From: Propionicimonas sp.
GTDB lineage: Bacteria; Actinomycetota; Actinomycetes; Propionibacteriales; Propionibacteriaceae
Length of the DNA stretch: 33,888 nucleotides
NCBI GenBank assembly: GCA_030158185.1
Contig: JAOATP010000211.1
Coordinates: forward strand, 1-33,888
Direction of reading: 5' to 3'
Shown here piece by piece: positions 6,363 through 15,630 of the stretch; position 1 is the first letter of the stretch, and every line of letters begins with the position of its first letter. The notes beneath the pieces are model-generated. The model did not search any database, was not told where the DNA came from, and worked only from the letters and a program-made list of their open reading frames with translations. Made by a program: the position numbers and the translations under genes.

Positions 6363-9300
6363 GTGTCAGCACATCGTCCAGCCGCGCTCGCCGTCGCCCT
6401 GCTCACCATGGCAGGACTGATCGGCACCGTCCCCGGTCAGGCCGCAGCCACACCCCAGGCTCCGGCACCGCAAGTGGCACCCACAACACAACCGAAGCAC
6501 AACGACAGCGCGGCCAAGGCGGTCTTCTTCGCCGCCGACGGCATGCGCCAGGACCTCGTCGAGCGCTTCGCCGCCCAGGGCACGATGCCGACCATGCGCA
6601 CCCTGCTGCGCAACGGCGTCAAGGCCAGCGGCAACGGGCTGCTCACCCAGGCGCCCCCGAACACCGGGGCAGGCTGGTACACCCTCGCGACCGGCGCCTG
6701 GCCGGGTGTCGCCGGCTCCACCAACAACACGTTCCACACCAACGGCGCGGCGTTCACGGCCCGCAATTCTGCCTTCGACACCGGCACCCTTCAGGTCGAG
6801 ACCATCGCGCAGTCCGCTGAGCGCGGGGGCCTCAAGGTCGCCCAGGTGGAATGGGCTGGTGGGGCGAACGCGAAGATCAATGGACCGACCGTCGACTACC
6901 GGACCTTCCATTCCGGCAGGGGCGTCACCACGAACTTCAAGGGCACCAAGGGTGCCCCGCTGTTCGACGAAGAGAGCCTGATCACCTCTCTCGGCCTGCA
7001 GTTCGACCACCCGGACGGCTTCGCCGGACAGGCCCCGTTCGCGGGTGCAGCCCCGGCCACGGCCAGCGGCTGGACGAATGTGCCGCTGTCCTACAGCCCG
7101 CCCAAGGAGATGCGCCTGCGAGTGCTCGACTTCGGCACCGACAAGTACGGCCTGAACGCCTACCTCTACGACAGCACCGACGACCACGTCACCAACTACA
7201 ACCGGGTGCTGTTCGCCAACGCGAAGAACGGCGCGGAGGCCGTCGGCGACCTGAAGCAGGGCCAGTGGGCCGACGTGAAGGTGAAGCTCAGCGGCGGCGC
7301 GCTCGACGGCAAGACCGCCGGATTCCTGGTGAAGGTCGAGACCCTCACCCCAGACCTCTCCAGGGTGCGGCTGTTCCACACCTCTGTGACACGGGCGATT
7401 GCCACCTGGCCGAACTGGGCCGGGGACGCCGGCTACACCGACTTCGCCGAGTTCATCGCCGTGAAGTTCCCCACGTCCACCGCAGCCGACTTCGCCGTCG
7501 GCGAGGCGGGCATCGTCTCCGAGGACACCTACGTCGAGCAAGGGCTTGCCTGGACCAAGGCACACTGGCCGATCCTGAAGTACATCGGCAAGCACTACCG
7601 CCCCGACCTGCTCCTTGCCGGCTTCCCGGTCACCGATGAGTTCTCCCACCAGTTCCTCGGGCTGGTGACGAAGAAGCTGCCCAAGAACATTCCCAACCCT
7701 GCCTACGACGACGCCAACCTTGACCACGTCAAGGACGGACGGGTCGCCGTCCGCGAGAACTACCTGCGCAAGGCGTACGCCGGGGCCGATGCGACGCTTC
7801 AACTGGCCCGCTCGCTGGTCGGCCACAATCCGACCACGTTCGTGTCCTCCGACCACGGGTTCGCCCCGCAGTTCCTCGCCGTCGATGCCAGCAAGGTGCT
7901 GGTCGATCTCGGCCTGCTGAGCAAGCCCCAGACGTCCAACTGCCGCCTGGCTGTGGGCGAGACCATCGGCAAGGCGAAGGCCTGCTGGGCGGGCGGCACC
8001 GTCCAGATCTACCTGAACCTCACCGGACGCGACCCGGTGAACGCCGCCATCTCCCAGGTGCCTGCCGCCGAAGAGGCGTCCACCGTTGCGAGCATCAAGG
8101 CCGCCTTCCTGGCCCTGAGCGACTCGAACGACTGGACCGGTGACCACAACCCGGAGGGCTGGGACGTGATCGACCGCGCCTACACCAAGGCGGAGTCCCG
8201 CTACATCCCGAACGGGCCGGGCTCCACCGCGGACATGGCACACCCCACCCGGACCGGTGACGTTGTTGCCTTCGCCGCCGTCCCGTACCAGTTCGACGCC
8301 GCGACCCCGGGCACGCTCGTCGCCCCGTCGCACTTCTTCGGGCAGCACGGCTACGTGCCGGACGTGAAGGACCTGGACGGCAACACCAACATGCGCGCCA
8401 CCTTCCTCGCCGGCGGGAAGGGCATCAGCCGTGGTTCGGTGAAGGCCCGCTCGATCGACCTGGCTCCCACGCTGGCGTTCCTGCTCGGCGTCCCCGAGCC
8501 GCAGCACAGCCAGGGGGTGGTGCTGCGCAGCGTCGTGGCCGGGGGCAGCAGGTACACCCCGGTGTCCGTGGTGGGGCTGAACGACTTCCACGGCCAGCTC
8601 GATCCCACCTCTGCCCTCTTCGACACGAGGAACACCCCGGTGGGTGGCGGCGCCTACCTGGCGACGCTGTTCGACGAGGAGGCGGCCAACCTGCCCGGCC
8701 AGGAGCTCATCCTCGCCGGCGGTGACAATGTCGGCGCCTCCCCTGCGAACTCCTCGCTGTTGCAGGACAAGCCGGCGATCGCCGTCGAGAACGCCTGGGG
8801 CCTGGACGCGACGTCCTACGGCAACCACGAGTTCGACTACGGCGTTGCCCGGTTGCTGGATCAGCAGGCGCAGGCGCACTTCCCGTTCCTCGCAACCAAC
8901 ATCGTCGAGACGGCCTCGGGCAGGGCCCCGAGCTGGGTGACCCCGTCCAGGGTGTTCACCGTCAACGGCGTGAAGGTGGGCGTGATCGGCGCGGCGCTGG
9001 AGGGCACTCCGGAACTGGTGTCGGCCGGGGCCACCGCAGGGTTGACCTTCCTCGATGAGGGGCCGCGGATCAAGGCAGAGTCCGAGCGGCTCCGCAGGCT
9101 GGGCGTGAAGGTGCAGGTCGTGGTGATCCATGAGGGCACAGCCCTCGGGGCGAACCCGATCGGCAACGCGGCCGGCGTGCCGTGGGACGGTCCGATCCTG
9201 GCCATCGCCGACCAGCTGCAGCACACGACCGTCGATGCGATGGTGGTCGGCCACACCCACCGCGTCTCGAACCTCATGCGCGGCAGGATCCTGATCACCG

Positions 9301-10103
9301 AGGGCATCAACGCCGGTGCCAGCTACTCGGTGCTTCAGTTCATGGTCAAGGGTGGAGATGTGGCCTGGGCCGGTGGCGCGACCCGGATGGCGAAGAACCT
9401 CGGCGTTGCTGCGAGGACCGACGTCAAGGACATCATCGATGACGCCAACGCCGAGACCGCCGTGCTGCGCAACCAGGTGATCGGCAGGCAGGTGGCCGAC
9501 ATCAAGCGCGAACCGACCCGGTTGAAGGAGTCGGCGATGGGCAACCTGGTCGCCGACGCGATGCGGGCCAAGTACCCGGGTGTGGACGCCGCGTACACCA
9601 ACTCCGGCGGCCTGCGACAGGACCTGCTCTGCAGCCCGCCGTCGGCCGGCGAACAGGCCTGCGAGATCACGTGGGGTGAGATGTTCGGCGTCCTGCCCTT
9701 CGCCAACCGGACGGTGATCCTGACGCTCACCGGAGCCCAGCTCAAGCAGGCCTTCACCAACGGGTTCTCCCCGGTCTGCAACCCCGCGATCGCCACCGGA
9801 CGGTTCCCGCAGGTCTCCGGCCTGAGGGCCACCTTCACCTGCAACGGTACGAACGCCGAGGTCACCGGCATGTGGAAGACACCCACCGGGATCGGTGGCA
9901 CCCAGACCCCGATCACCGACACGGACACGGTGCGGTTCGTGACGAACGACTTCATGCTCACCGGAGGTGACGGCTACACCGTCTTCGCCAATGGCACGAA
10001 CGTCGTCCAGCCCGGTGACGACCTCCTGCAGGTCAGCATCGAGTACGTCACGGCGCACTCCCCGGTGAACCCGGCGGTCGAGGGGAGGGTCACCGGTCCG
10101 TAG
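6363..10103 (+). CDS. Secreted fusion: alkaline-phosphatase-superfamily phosphodiesterase plus 5'-nucleotidase (UshA-like)
   Basis: This 1246-residue exported protein carries two phospho-ester hydrolases. GTG 6363 follows GGAGG by four bases and opens a signal peptide (hydrophobic core about 7-22, GQAAATPQA cleavage region). The N-terminal half (about 52-715) is a nucleotide pyrophosphatase/phosphodiesterase-like domain. Its FFAADGM holds metal ligand Asp59 and APPNTGAGW a likely nucleophile Thr101. DEFSHQF, SSDHGF and GQHGY supply the other metal ligands. The C-terminal half (about 728-1246) is a UshA-type nucleotidase with [24 protein letters not shown] and GHTHRVSN. Its 5_nucleotid_C domain has [18 protein letters not shown] and GGDGYTVF. 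Inferred role: stepwise release of nucleoside and phosphate from extracellular nucleotides or dinucleotides. No cell-wall sorting motif is visible at the C-terminus. Confidence 0.9.
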   Translation: MSAHRPAALAVALLTMAGLIGTVPGQAAATPQAPAPQVAPTTQPKHNDSAAKAVFFAADGMRQDLVERFAAQGTMPTMRTLLRNGVKASGNGLLTQAPPNTGAGWYTLATGAWPGVAGSTNNTFHTNGAAFTARNSAFDTGTLQVETIAQSAERGGLKVAQVEWAGGANAKINGPTVDYRTFHSGRGVTTNFKGTKGAPLFDEESLITSLGLQFDHPDGFAGQAPFAGAAPATASGWTNVPLSYSPPKEMRLRVLDFGTDKYGLNAYLYDSTDDHVTNYNRVLFANAKNGAEAVGDLKQGQWADVKVKLSGGALDGKTAGFLVKVETLTPDLSRVRLFHTSVTRAIATWPNWAGDAGYTDFAEFIAVKFPTSTAADFAVGEAGIVSEDTYVEQGLAWTKAHWPILKYIGKHYRPDLLLAGFPVTDEFSHQFLGLVTKKLPKNIPNPAYDDANLDHVKDGRVAVRENYLRKAYAGADATLQLARSLVGHNPTTFVSSDHGFAPQFLAVDASKVLVDLGLLSKPQTSNCRLAVGETIGKAKACWAGGTVQIYLNLTGRDPVNAAISQVPAAEEASTVASIKAAFLALSDSNDWTGDHNPEGWDVIDRAYTKAESRYIPNGPGSTADMAHPTRTGDVVAFAAVPYQFDAATPGTLVAPSHFFGQHGYVPDVKDLDGNTNMRATFLAGGKGISRGSVKARSIDLAPTLAFLLGVPEPQHSQGVVLRSVVAGGSRYTPVSVVGLNDFHGQLDPTSALFDTRNTPVGGGAYLATLFDEEAANLPGQELILAGGDNVGASPANSSLLQDKPAIAVENAWGLDATSYGNHEFDYGVARLLDQQAQAHFPFLATNIVETASGRAPSWVTPSRVFTVNGVKVGVIGAALEGTPELVSAGATAGLTFLDEGPRIKAESERLRRLGVKVQVVVIHEGTALGANPIGNAAGVPWDGPILAIADQLQHTTVDAMVVGHTHRVSNLMRGRILITEGINAGASYSVLQFMVKGGDVAWAGGATRMAKNLGVAARTDVKDIIDDANAETAVLRNQVIGRQVADIKREPTRLKESAMGNLVADAMRAKYPGVDAAYTNSGGLRQDLLCSPPSAGEQACEITWGEMFGVLPFANRTVILTLTGAQLKQAFTNGFSPVCNPAIATGRFPQVSGLRATFTCNGTNAEVTGMWKTPTGIGGTQTPITDTDTVRFVTNDFMLTGGDGYTVFANGTNVVQPGDDLLQVSIEYVTAHSPVNPAVEGRVTGP

Positions 10104-10131
10104 CAACCATCCGGCGGGGATTGGCGATAAT

Positions 10132-10181
10132 TGGGGACGGTTCCGTTTCCGTTCAGCTGAACGGAAACGGAACCGTCCCCA
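10132..10181. repeat. 50-bp perfect palindrome upstream of the ligase gene
   Basis: The arms are exact reverse complements centred on CAGCTG between 10156 and 10157, and short TTCCG/TTTCCG repeats lie within each arm. Pairing continues imperfectly beyond the ends (AATTGGGG/CCCCATTT). It lies between the fusion-phosphatase stop and the ligase ATG, 28 bases before that ATG. It could act as a terminator for the upstream gene, although no U-tract follows. The AATTGGGGAC edge resembles REP-type palindromes I know from other bacteria, but that is only a resemblance. Confidence 0.9.
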
Positions 10182-10208
10182 TTTGCCACCATCGACGAGA
10201 GTTGGCAC

Positions 10209-11699
10209 ATGCTGTTCAACGAGGTGGTCGACACGTCGGCCCGGGTGGCCGCTACCGGATCACGGACGGCCAAGGTGGCCGCGCTGGCGGAGACGCTGGC
10301 GCGCGCCGATGGCGCAGAACTCGAGATCCAAGCCCACTACCAGTCCGGCTAGCTCCCGCAACGGCGGACGGGGGTGGGCTGGCGCTCGCTCGTGACCCGG
10401 CCCGAGCCGGCGGCGGAACCACGACTCACCCTCAGCGAGGTCGACGCCGCCTTCTCGGAGCTGAGCCTGCTCGCGGGGACCGGCTCCCAGGGCGCCCGGC
10501 AAGGGTTGCTGGCCGAGCTGATGGGCAGCGCCACCACGTCCGAGCAGGTGTTCCTCGCCGGGCTGGTGACCGGCGAGACCCGGCAGGGCGCGCTCGAAGG
10601 GGTGCTCCTGCCGGCCATCGCCAAGGCGTTCGCCGTCGACGTGGACGCGGTGCGCCGCGCAGCCATGTTCGCCGGGTCGATCCCCGTGGTCGCCGTCGCG
10701 GCAGCAGCCGGTGGCGATGCTGCGCTGGCCGGGATCACGCTGCAGGTCGGGCGCCCGGTCCTGCCGATGCTGGCCTCGTCTGCGCCCGACATCGCGTCCG
10801 CCTTCGAGCGCTTCGGCCCGGGGGCGACGGTGGCCGTGGAGGCCAAGCTCGACGGCATCCGCATCCAGGTGCACCGCGAGGGCGACCAGATCTCTGTGTA
10901 CAGCCGCAGCCTCGACGACATCACAGCCCGCCTGCCCGCGGTTGTCGCGGCAGCCGCTGCCCTGCCCGCCCGCCGCATCGTGCTGGACGGGGAGGCGCTC
11001 GCCCTGCGTCCGGACGGTCGTCCGATGCTGTTCCAGGACACCGCCTCGGCAGGGTCGGGGCTCACCCCGTTCTTCTTCGACCTGCTGCACGTCGACGACC
11101 TCGACCTGGTCGACGAGCCCACCGCCGTCCGCCACGACCACCTCGCCCGCCTGGTTCCGCGCGAACTGCTGGTCGAAAGGCTGCTGACGGCGGACGCCGA
11201 GGAGGCGTCCGCGTTCTCGCAGGACGTGCTGGCCAGTGGCCACGAGGGTGTCGTGATCAAGGCGCTGGACGCCGGTTACGCCGCCGGCCGGCGCGGCGCG
11301 TCCTGGGTGAAGGTGAAGCCGGTGCACACCCTCGACCTCGTCGTGCTCGCCGTTGAATGGGGCAGCGGGCGACGCCGTGGCTGGCTGTCGAACATCCACC
11401 TCGGGGCCCGCACGGACGACGGCGGGTTCGTGATGCTCGGCAAGACCTTCAAGGGCATGACCGACCAGATGCTCGCCTGGCAGACTGAGCGCTTCCTCGA
11501 GCTCGAGACCCACCGCGAAGGCCACGTCGTATTCGTGCGACCCGAGCAGGTGGTCGAGATCGCCTTCGACGGGCTGCAGCGTTCCACCCGGTATCCGGGA
11601 GGGTTCGCGCTGCGGTTCGCCCGCGTCCTGCGCTACCGCGAGGACAAGTCCGCGGCCGATGCCGACACCCTGGTCACGGTGCGTGCGCTGGCACCCTAA
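10209..11699 (+). pseudogene. ATP-dependent DNA ligase (LigB type) interrupted by an in-frame TAG
   Basis: Reading from ATG 10209, the N-terminus MLFNEVVDTSARVAA...AKVAALAETL matches actinobacterial ATP-dependent DNA ligases. At 10350-10352 a TAG (codon 48) splits HYQSG from [13 protein letters not shown] in the same frame, where relatives read SGELPQRR. A single GAG-to-TAG change explains it. The rest is intact for another 448 codons. It has adenylation motif EAKLDGIR with Lys213, VLDGEAL, FFFDLLH and EGVVIK, then the Lys pair in SWVKVKPVH of the OB-fold side. The product may be a dead gene, a protein restarted at GTG 10374 without part of its DNA-binding domain, or a read-through product. 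Such ligases act in DNA repair alongside the essential NAD-dependent LigA, so loss would be tolerated. Confidence 0.85.
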
Positions 11700-11708
11700 G
11701 GTTCGACC

Positions 11709-12431
11709 GTGCGCATATCGAGGTTGTGGCGAGTCCTGTGCTTCGCCGTCCTCGGTGCACTGCTGGCCAGCGGCTGCAGCCTGGTCGCGACGACGGGCAA
11801 CCCCAACCTGCCCGAGACCCGGGTGCTGTTCATCGGCAACAGCATGACGTCCTTCAACATCGGCGTCGACAAGGTCGTCCAAGGCCTCGCACCACGCACG
11901 ACGGTCGAGCTCCAGGCGGTCGGCGGAGCCACCGTGACCGACCACCTCGCCAACACCACAACGATGGACAGGGTGCGGCAGGGCCACTGGACCTACGTGG
12001 TGATCCAGGAGCAGAGCCAGTACCCGGTGATCTTCTACGGCGCCTACCTATCGAGCCTGCGCAAGCTCGTCGCCGAAGTGCGCGCGGCCGGGGCGACGCC
12101 GCTGCTGATGATGACCTGGGCGCGTCCGGACGACCCCCGCGTGTCGACGGCGTCGATCACCGCGGCCGTGCGCTCGGCGGGCAAGGAGGTCAAGGCGGCG
12201 GTGATTCCTGCGGGAGTGGCGTTCGGCGCCTCGCGGGCCTCGCACAACGGCATCTCCCTCGCGCTGCCCGACGGGCACCCGACGCCGGAGGGAACCTACC
12301 TGGCCGGCTGTGTGACCTACGCAGCGATCTTCGGCGAGAGCCCGGAGGGCAACACCTTCCTCGGCGGTGTGGACGCCGGCTTCGCCAAGGTCCTGCAGGA
12401 GACGGCAGAGAAGGCCGTTCGCGGCACCTGA
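11709..12431 (+). CDS. Putative SGNH-hydrolase-like lipoprotein
   Basis: This 240-residue protein has a lipoprotein signal: a hydrophobic stretch at about 8-20, then LLASGC with lipidation Cys23. The mature part begins with RVLFIGNSMTSFN, a GNS version of the SGNH block I in which Ser would be the nucleophile. VVIQEQSQYP follows in the middle, and DGHPTPEG near residue 195 supplies the Asp and His expected of block V. It resembles the small family of SGNH-like proteins with a GNSxT motif (DUF4886-like). An esterase or acetylhydrolase role at the outer face of the membrane is inferred, and the substrate is unknown. GTG 11709 lies nine bases after the ligase stop, so the two may share a transcript. 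Confidence 0.75.
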   Translation: MRISRLWRVLCFAVLGALLASGCSLVATTGNPNLPETRVLFIGNSMTSFNIGVDKVVQGLAPRTTVELQAVGGATVTDHLANTTTMDRVRQGHWTYVVIQEQSQYPVIFYGAYLSSLRKLVAEVRAAGATPLLMMTWARPDDPRVSTASITAAVRSAGKEVKAAVIPAGVAFGASRASHNGISLALPDGHPTPEGTYLAGCVTYAAIFGESPEGNTFLGGVDAGFAKVLQETAEKAVRGT

Positions 12432-12462
12432 GCTGCGCCACCGGCCGCCTCTGCGGGAGCTG

Positions 12463-13407
12463 TCAGCCTGCCTGCCACCACCGCAGGACGCGCAGCGCCC
12501 TGAGGGTGGCAAGGCGACTGGGCCCTGCCGGCTCCAGGGTGAACCAGTACTTCCCCGAGTACGGCACGTGCCGTGGCCAGCGCCCATCCGCGAGCCGGAG
12601 GTGCTCGATGGCATCCACGCCGTCCTGCATGCGCGCATCCGGCGGGGCACCGGCGTCGCGGAAGTGCTCAAGTCCCCGCAGCACGTCGTAGTGCCAGCCC
12701 GGCGGGAACGGGATCCGCAGGTATCGCCGGTCAACGATCTCCCCCGAGCGGTGGGACCGGAACAGGCTGTGCTCCAGCAGGAAGCGACGACCTTCCGCCA
12801 TCGGCTCCTCGACCGGGACGCCACCACCCGTCCGCCTGTACGCGAGCAGGGCCTCGAGCGCGAGGATGGTGGTGTGGAACGAGCCGTGGCGCGACCCGTC
12901 CCGGATGCTGCGGCAGTTCCAGCCGCCGTCGGGAAGCTGCGCGCGTAGCAGCCAGTCGACGGCGGCGGGCACGCGCGGATCGGGGAGGCCGAAGCCTGCG
13001 GCCAACCCGATGAGCATCGACGTGATGCAGGCCTCGGGTCTTCCGACCGACGACCCGAACGTCAGGCCGCCATCGGTGAACGTTGCGCCGTCCCACAACA
13101 ACTGCACGCCGGTCAGGGCAGACTCGTGCCCGGGCGGCAGGCCCAGCCGCTGGAGCAGCAGCAGGGTGTAGGTCGTGGAGGTGTACTTCGGGCTGTACAG
13201 CGCCTGCGCCCAGCCTCCGTCGGGATCCTGCCGGGCGAGCAGCCCAGCGCCCCAGCCTTCCGCGGCCACCAGCGCACGGATCGCTTCCACCTCTGACGGT
13301 GGCGCGTCGAGCAGGTCGGCCAGCACCTGCCAGCGGACCGCCGGATCACCTGCGAGCAGCCAATCGACCACGTCGGAGGGTGGCTCGTCCAGGCCAACGG
13401 TGCCCAT
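12463..13407 (-). CDS. Alpha/alpha-toroid (squalene cyclase/prenyltransferase-repeat) protein
   Basis: This is a 314-residue cytoplasmic protein with no signal peptide. Two repeats of the type Q-D-G-G-W are visible: LLARQDPDGGWAQAL near residue 55 and LLRAQLPDGGWNCRS near residue 145. They are surrounded by paired helices, as in squalene cyclase and protein prenyltransferase toroid folds. The acidic DxDD motif of true cyclases is not visible, so a catalytic terpene role is not supported. ATG 13407 is preceded by AGGAG. It converges with the lipoprotein gene, with a 31-base gap. Function unknown; I can only place it by fold. Confidence 0.7.
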   Translation of the reverse strand: MGTVGLDEPPSDVVDWLLAGDPAVRWQVLADLLDAPPSEVEAIRALVAAEGWGAGLLARQDPDGGWAQALYSPKYTSTTYTLLLLQRLGLPPGHESALTGVQLLWDGATFTDGGLTFGSSVGRPEACITSMLIGLAAGFGLPDPRVPAAVDWLLRAQLPDGGWNCRSIRDGSRHGSFHTTILALEALLAYRRTGGGVPVEEPMAEGRRFLLEHSLFRSHRSGEIVDRRYLRIPFPPGWHYDVLRGLEHFRDAGAPPDARMQDGVDAIEHLRLADGRWPRHVPYSGKYWFTLEPAGPSRLATLRALRVLRWWQAG

Positions 13408-13492
13408 GGACGCAATTCTCCTGCCGCCGTCAACCGGACGCCACCGGCACCCGTCCGTGCGCGGACTCGTTCTGCCGCGTGCGAACGGGCAG

Positions 13493-14902
13493 CTAGATCG
13501 CGAGTGCCGTCGGCGTCGCCCCGCCGCCGGCGCCGGCCTCCACGTCGGCCCAGGCCGCGGCAAGGCGTTCGACGGCCTCCGGGATGGCGTCCAGCGGAAG
13601 CGTCAGTGGCAGCCGCACGCGGTTGGCGTGCGTCCGGTCGGCGGAGAACAGCGGCCCGGTCGCCACAACGAGCCGGTGCGCGGACGCAGCCAGTGCCAGC
13701 TCGGTGCTCGCCCGGCGCGGCAACTCCACCCACAGCGCGAGGCCACCCGCAGGATTGCCCGCGCTCCAGGACGGCAACCGCTCGGCGAGCAGTCGCTGCC
13801 ACTGCTTCCTCGCCCGCCGGAGTCGCTCGACAACCTCTGCGCGGACCGCGTCCGGGTTCTCCAGGTAGCTGGTTGCCACCAGCTGGTCGAGGGCTGAGGC
13901 ACCGAGACCCAGCTGGACGGTGCGGGTGCGCACGGCGTCCAGCAGGTCGGGCGGGCAGCGCAGCCAGCCGATCCTGATGCCGCCCCACAGCACCTTCGAC
14001 AACGAGCCGACGCTGACGGCGGCCGGGTCGAGGCTCGCGAACGGTGCCGGCCGGAACGCCGCATCAAGATCCAGTTCCGTGAGCGTCTCGTCGATGACCG
14101 GGACGCAGTCCTGGTCGCGCAACAGCTTCGCCAGCTCCTCGCGCTGGGGACCCGGCATGAGGAGCCCGGTCGGGTTGTGGAACTCGGGGATCAGGTACGC
14201 GGCCCGCGGCCGGGTGCGCCGCAGCACGGAGGCCCACCCGGGCACGTCCCAGCCACCCACCAGCGGGACGGAGACCGCCTTGGCCCGCACGGCCTCGATC
14301 GCGCCCAGCGCGCCGGGATAGGTCGGGGAGTCGACGGCGATCCGCTGCCCGGGGCTGAGCAGGGTGTGCAGGGCGACGCTGACCGCCGACATGGCGCCCG
14401 TTGTGACCACGATCTGCCCCGGGTCGGTGGCCAGGCCGCGCGCGTCGTACCACTGGGCCACCAGGCGACGCAGGTGGGGTGCGCCGAAGGGCTCGTAGCC
14501 GGCGCTGTTCAGCGTTGCCGGCAGCCAGTCCAGCGCCCGGTGAATGATCGCCGACGTGCCGGACGGCGCCAGTCCGGCGGCGGCGGAGAGGTCGATCGCG
14601 TCCGTGCGGAGCCCTGGGACAAGGGGCAGTGACGGCAGGCGCGCACTGCTCGGCAGGGTCACCACGGTCCCCGATCCCTGACGTGCCTTCGCCCAGCCGG
14701 ACGCGACCAGTTCGCCGTACGCGCGGGTGATCGTGGTGCGGCTCAGCCCGAGCGCGAGTGCGAGGGCGCGCTCGCTGGGCAGGATCGCGCCGACGGCGAT
14801 CCGCCCGTCCATCGCCATGCCGCGGACGGCCATGGCCAGCCCGAGATAGGCCGGCCGGTCGTCCGGCAGTGGCAGCAACGCGAGCCAATGACGAGGATCC
14901 AC
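13493..14902 (-). CDS. MocR-family regulator (GntR HTH plus aminotransferase domain), YczR-like
   Basis: This regulator of about 469 residues joins an N-terminal winged helix to a fold-type I aminotransferase domain. Seen: the HTH at about 25-75 (ILPSERALALALGLSRTTI, RAYGELVASGWAKARQGSGT). In the large domain are TTGAMSAVSVAL, SPTYPGAL, EFHNPTG, DETLTELD and SVGSLSKVLWGGIRIGW, whose Lys should hold PLP. MocR proteins use the domain to sense PLP or an amino compound rather than for catalysis. The start is uncertain: GTG 14902 is used, TTG 14920 is the alternative, and neither has a clear ribosome site. It is divergent from a YczE-like membrane protein, the arrangement described for the YczR subgroup. 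Confidence 0.85.
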   Translation of the reverse strand: MDPRHWLALLPLPDDRPAYLGLAMAVRGMAMDGRIAVGAILPSERALALALGLSRTTITRAYGELVASGWAKARQGSGTVVTLPSSARLPSLPLVPGLRTDAIDLSAAAGLAPSGTSAIIHRALDWLPATLNSAGYEPFGAPHLRRLVAQWYDARGLATDPGQIVVTTGAMSAVSVALHTLLSPGQRIAVDSPTYPGALGAIEAVRAKAVSVPLVGGWDVPGWASVLRRTRPRAAYLIPEFHNPTGLLMPGPQREELAKLLRDQDCVPVIDETLTELDLDAAFRPAPFASLDPAAVSVGSLSKVLWGGIRIGWLRCPPDLLDAVRTRTVQLGLGASALDQLVATSYLENPDAVRAEVVERLRRARKQWQRLLAERLPSWSAGNPAGGLALWVELPRRASTELALAASAHRLVVATGPLFSADRTHANRVRLPLTLPLDAIPEAVERLAAAWADVEAGAGGGATPTALAI

Positions 14903-14963
14903 CAGACCACTGTTGCACAATTGGCTATTTGAGATAAGTCCAATCCTTGGCAGAGTAGCCCGC
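14903..14963. promoter_or_regulatory. Shared control region of the MocR/YczE divergent pair
   Basis: This is the only non-coding DNA between the divergent starts, and it is locally AT-rich. ATTGG and CCAAT form an inverted pair (about 14919-14943), and TTGCAC at 14913-14918 is a possible -35 for the rightward gene. Both promoters and the regulator's site must lie here; I cannot assign exact boxes. Confidence 0.45.
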
Positions 14964-15596
14964 ATGCGTTTCCGCCTTCCCGTCCGTTTCGGCCGCCGCC
15001 TGCCCCAGCTGCTGGTGGGCCTTGTGCTGTACGGCTGGTCGATGGCGATGCTCATCCGCAGCGGCCTCGGCCTCGACCCGTGGGACGTCTTTCACCAGGG
15101 CCTCGCGAACCACCTGCCGATCACGTTCGGCCAGGTGACGATCCTGGTTGGCGCCCTTGTGCTGCTGCTGTGGATCCCGCTGCGGCAGCGTCCTGGCATC
15201 GGGACAGTCCTGAACGTGTTCGTGATCGGCCTCGCAGCCGACGCCGGCCTCGCCGCGATGCCGGACGTGACCGGCCTGCCCGGCCAGATCGCGATGCTGC
15301 TCGGCGGGGTGGTGGCCAACGGGCTCGCCGGCGCGCTGTACGTCGGTGCGCGGCTCGGCCCCGGCCCGCGCGACGGACTCTGGGTTGCGCTGACGAAGCG
15401 CACCGGCCACAGCATCCGGGTCGTGCGCACCGTCCTCGAGGTCACGATCGTCGCCATCGGGTGGCTGCTCGGCGGGGTGGTCGGTGTCGGGACGGTCGTC
15501 TACGCCCTCGCGATCGGCCCGATCGTCCAGTTCTTCATGCCCTGGGTCGAGGTCCGGCTGGAGCCTGAGCCCGCCGCCGCAGTACCCGTGTCGTGA
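14964..15596 (+). CDS. YczE-like integral membrane protein
   Basis: This 210-residue membrane protein has about five hydrophobic segments (roughly residues 12-35, 50-70, 75-95, 105-125 and 155-180). Seen: the family signature SGLGLDPWDVFHQGLA after the first segment, and LGPGPRDGLWVAL in the loop before the last segments. Both are typical of the YczE/YyaS/YitT-like family. Function is not established for this group; transport or sensing is only suggested. ATG 14964 has no strong ribosome site. The divergent MocR regulator is its likely controller. The gene converges with the PfkB gene, and a small symmetrical hairpin separates the two stops. Confidence 0.82.
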   Translation: MRFRLPVRFGRRLPQLLVGLVLYGWSMAMLIRSGLGLDPWDVFHQGLANHLPITFGQVTILVGALVLLLWIPLRQRPGIGTVLNVFVIGLAADAGLAAMPDVTGLPGQIAMLLGGVVANGLAGALYVGARLGPGPRDGLWVALTKRTGHSIRVVRTVLEVTIVAIGWLLGGVVGVGTVVYALAIGPIVQFFMPWVEVRLEPEPAAAVPVS

Positions 15597-15604
15597 TTCC
15601 TCGC

Positions 15605-15624
15605 CTCGATTCCCCAGAATCGGC
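15605..15624. terminator. Small bidirectional hairpin between convergent genes
   Basis: CGATTC-CCCA-GAATCG (15607-15622) forms a 6-bp stem with a 4-base loop, extended by one wobble and one GC pair. It lies in the 34-base gap between the YczE-like and PfkB stop codons. There is no strong U-tract on either side. Confidence 0.4.
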
Positions 15625-15630
15625 GGATCG

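Noticed and set aside
6366-10208. A minus-strand open frame of 1,280 codons opposite the phosphatase/nucleotidase fusion
   Set aside because: No family motif and codon-shadow composition. The plus-strand protein has a signal peptide and two intact catalytic domains.
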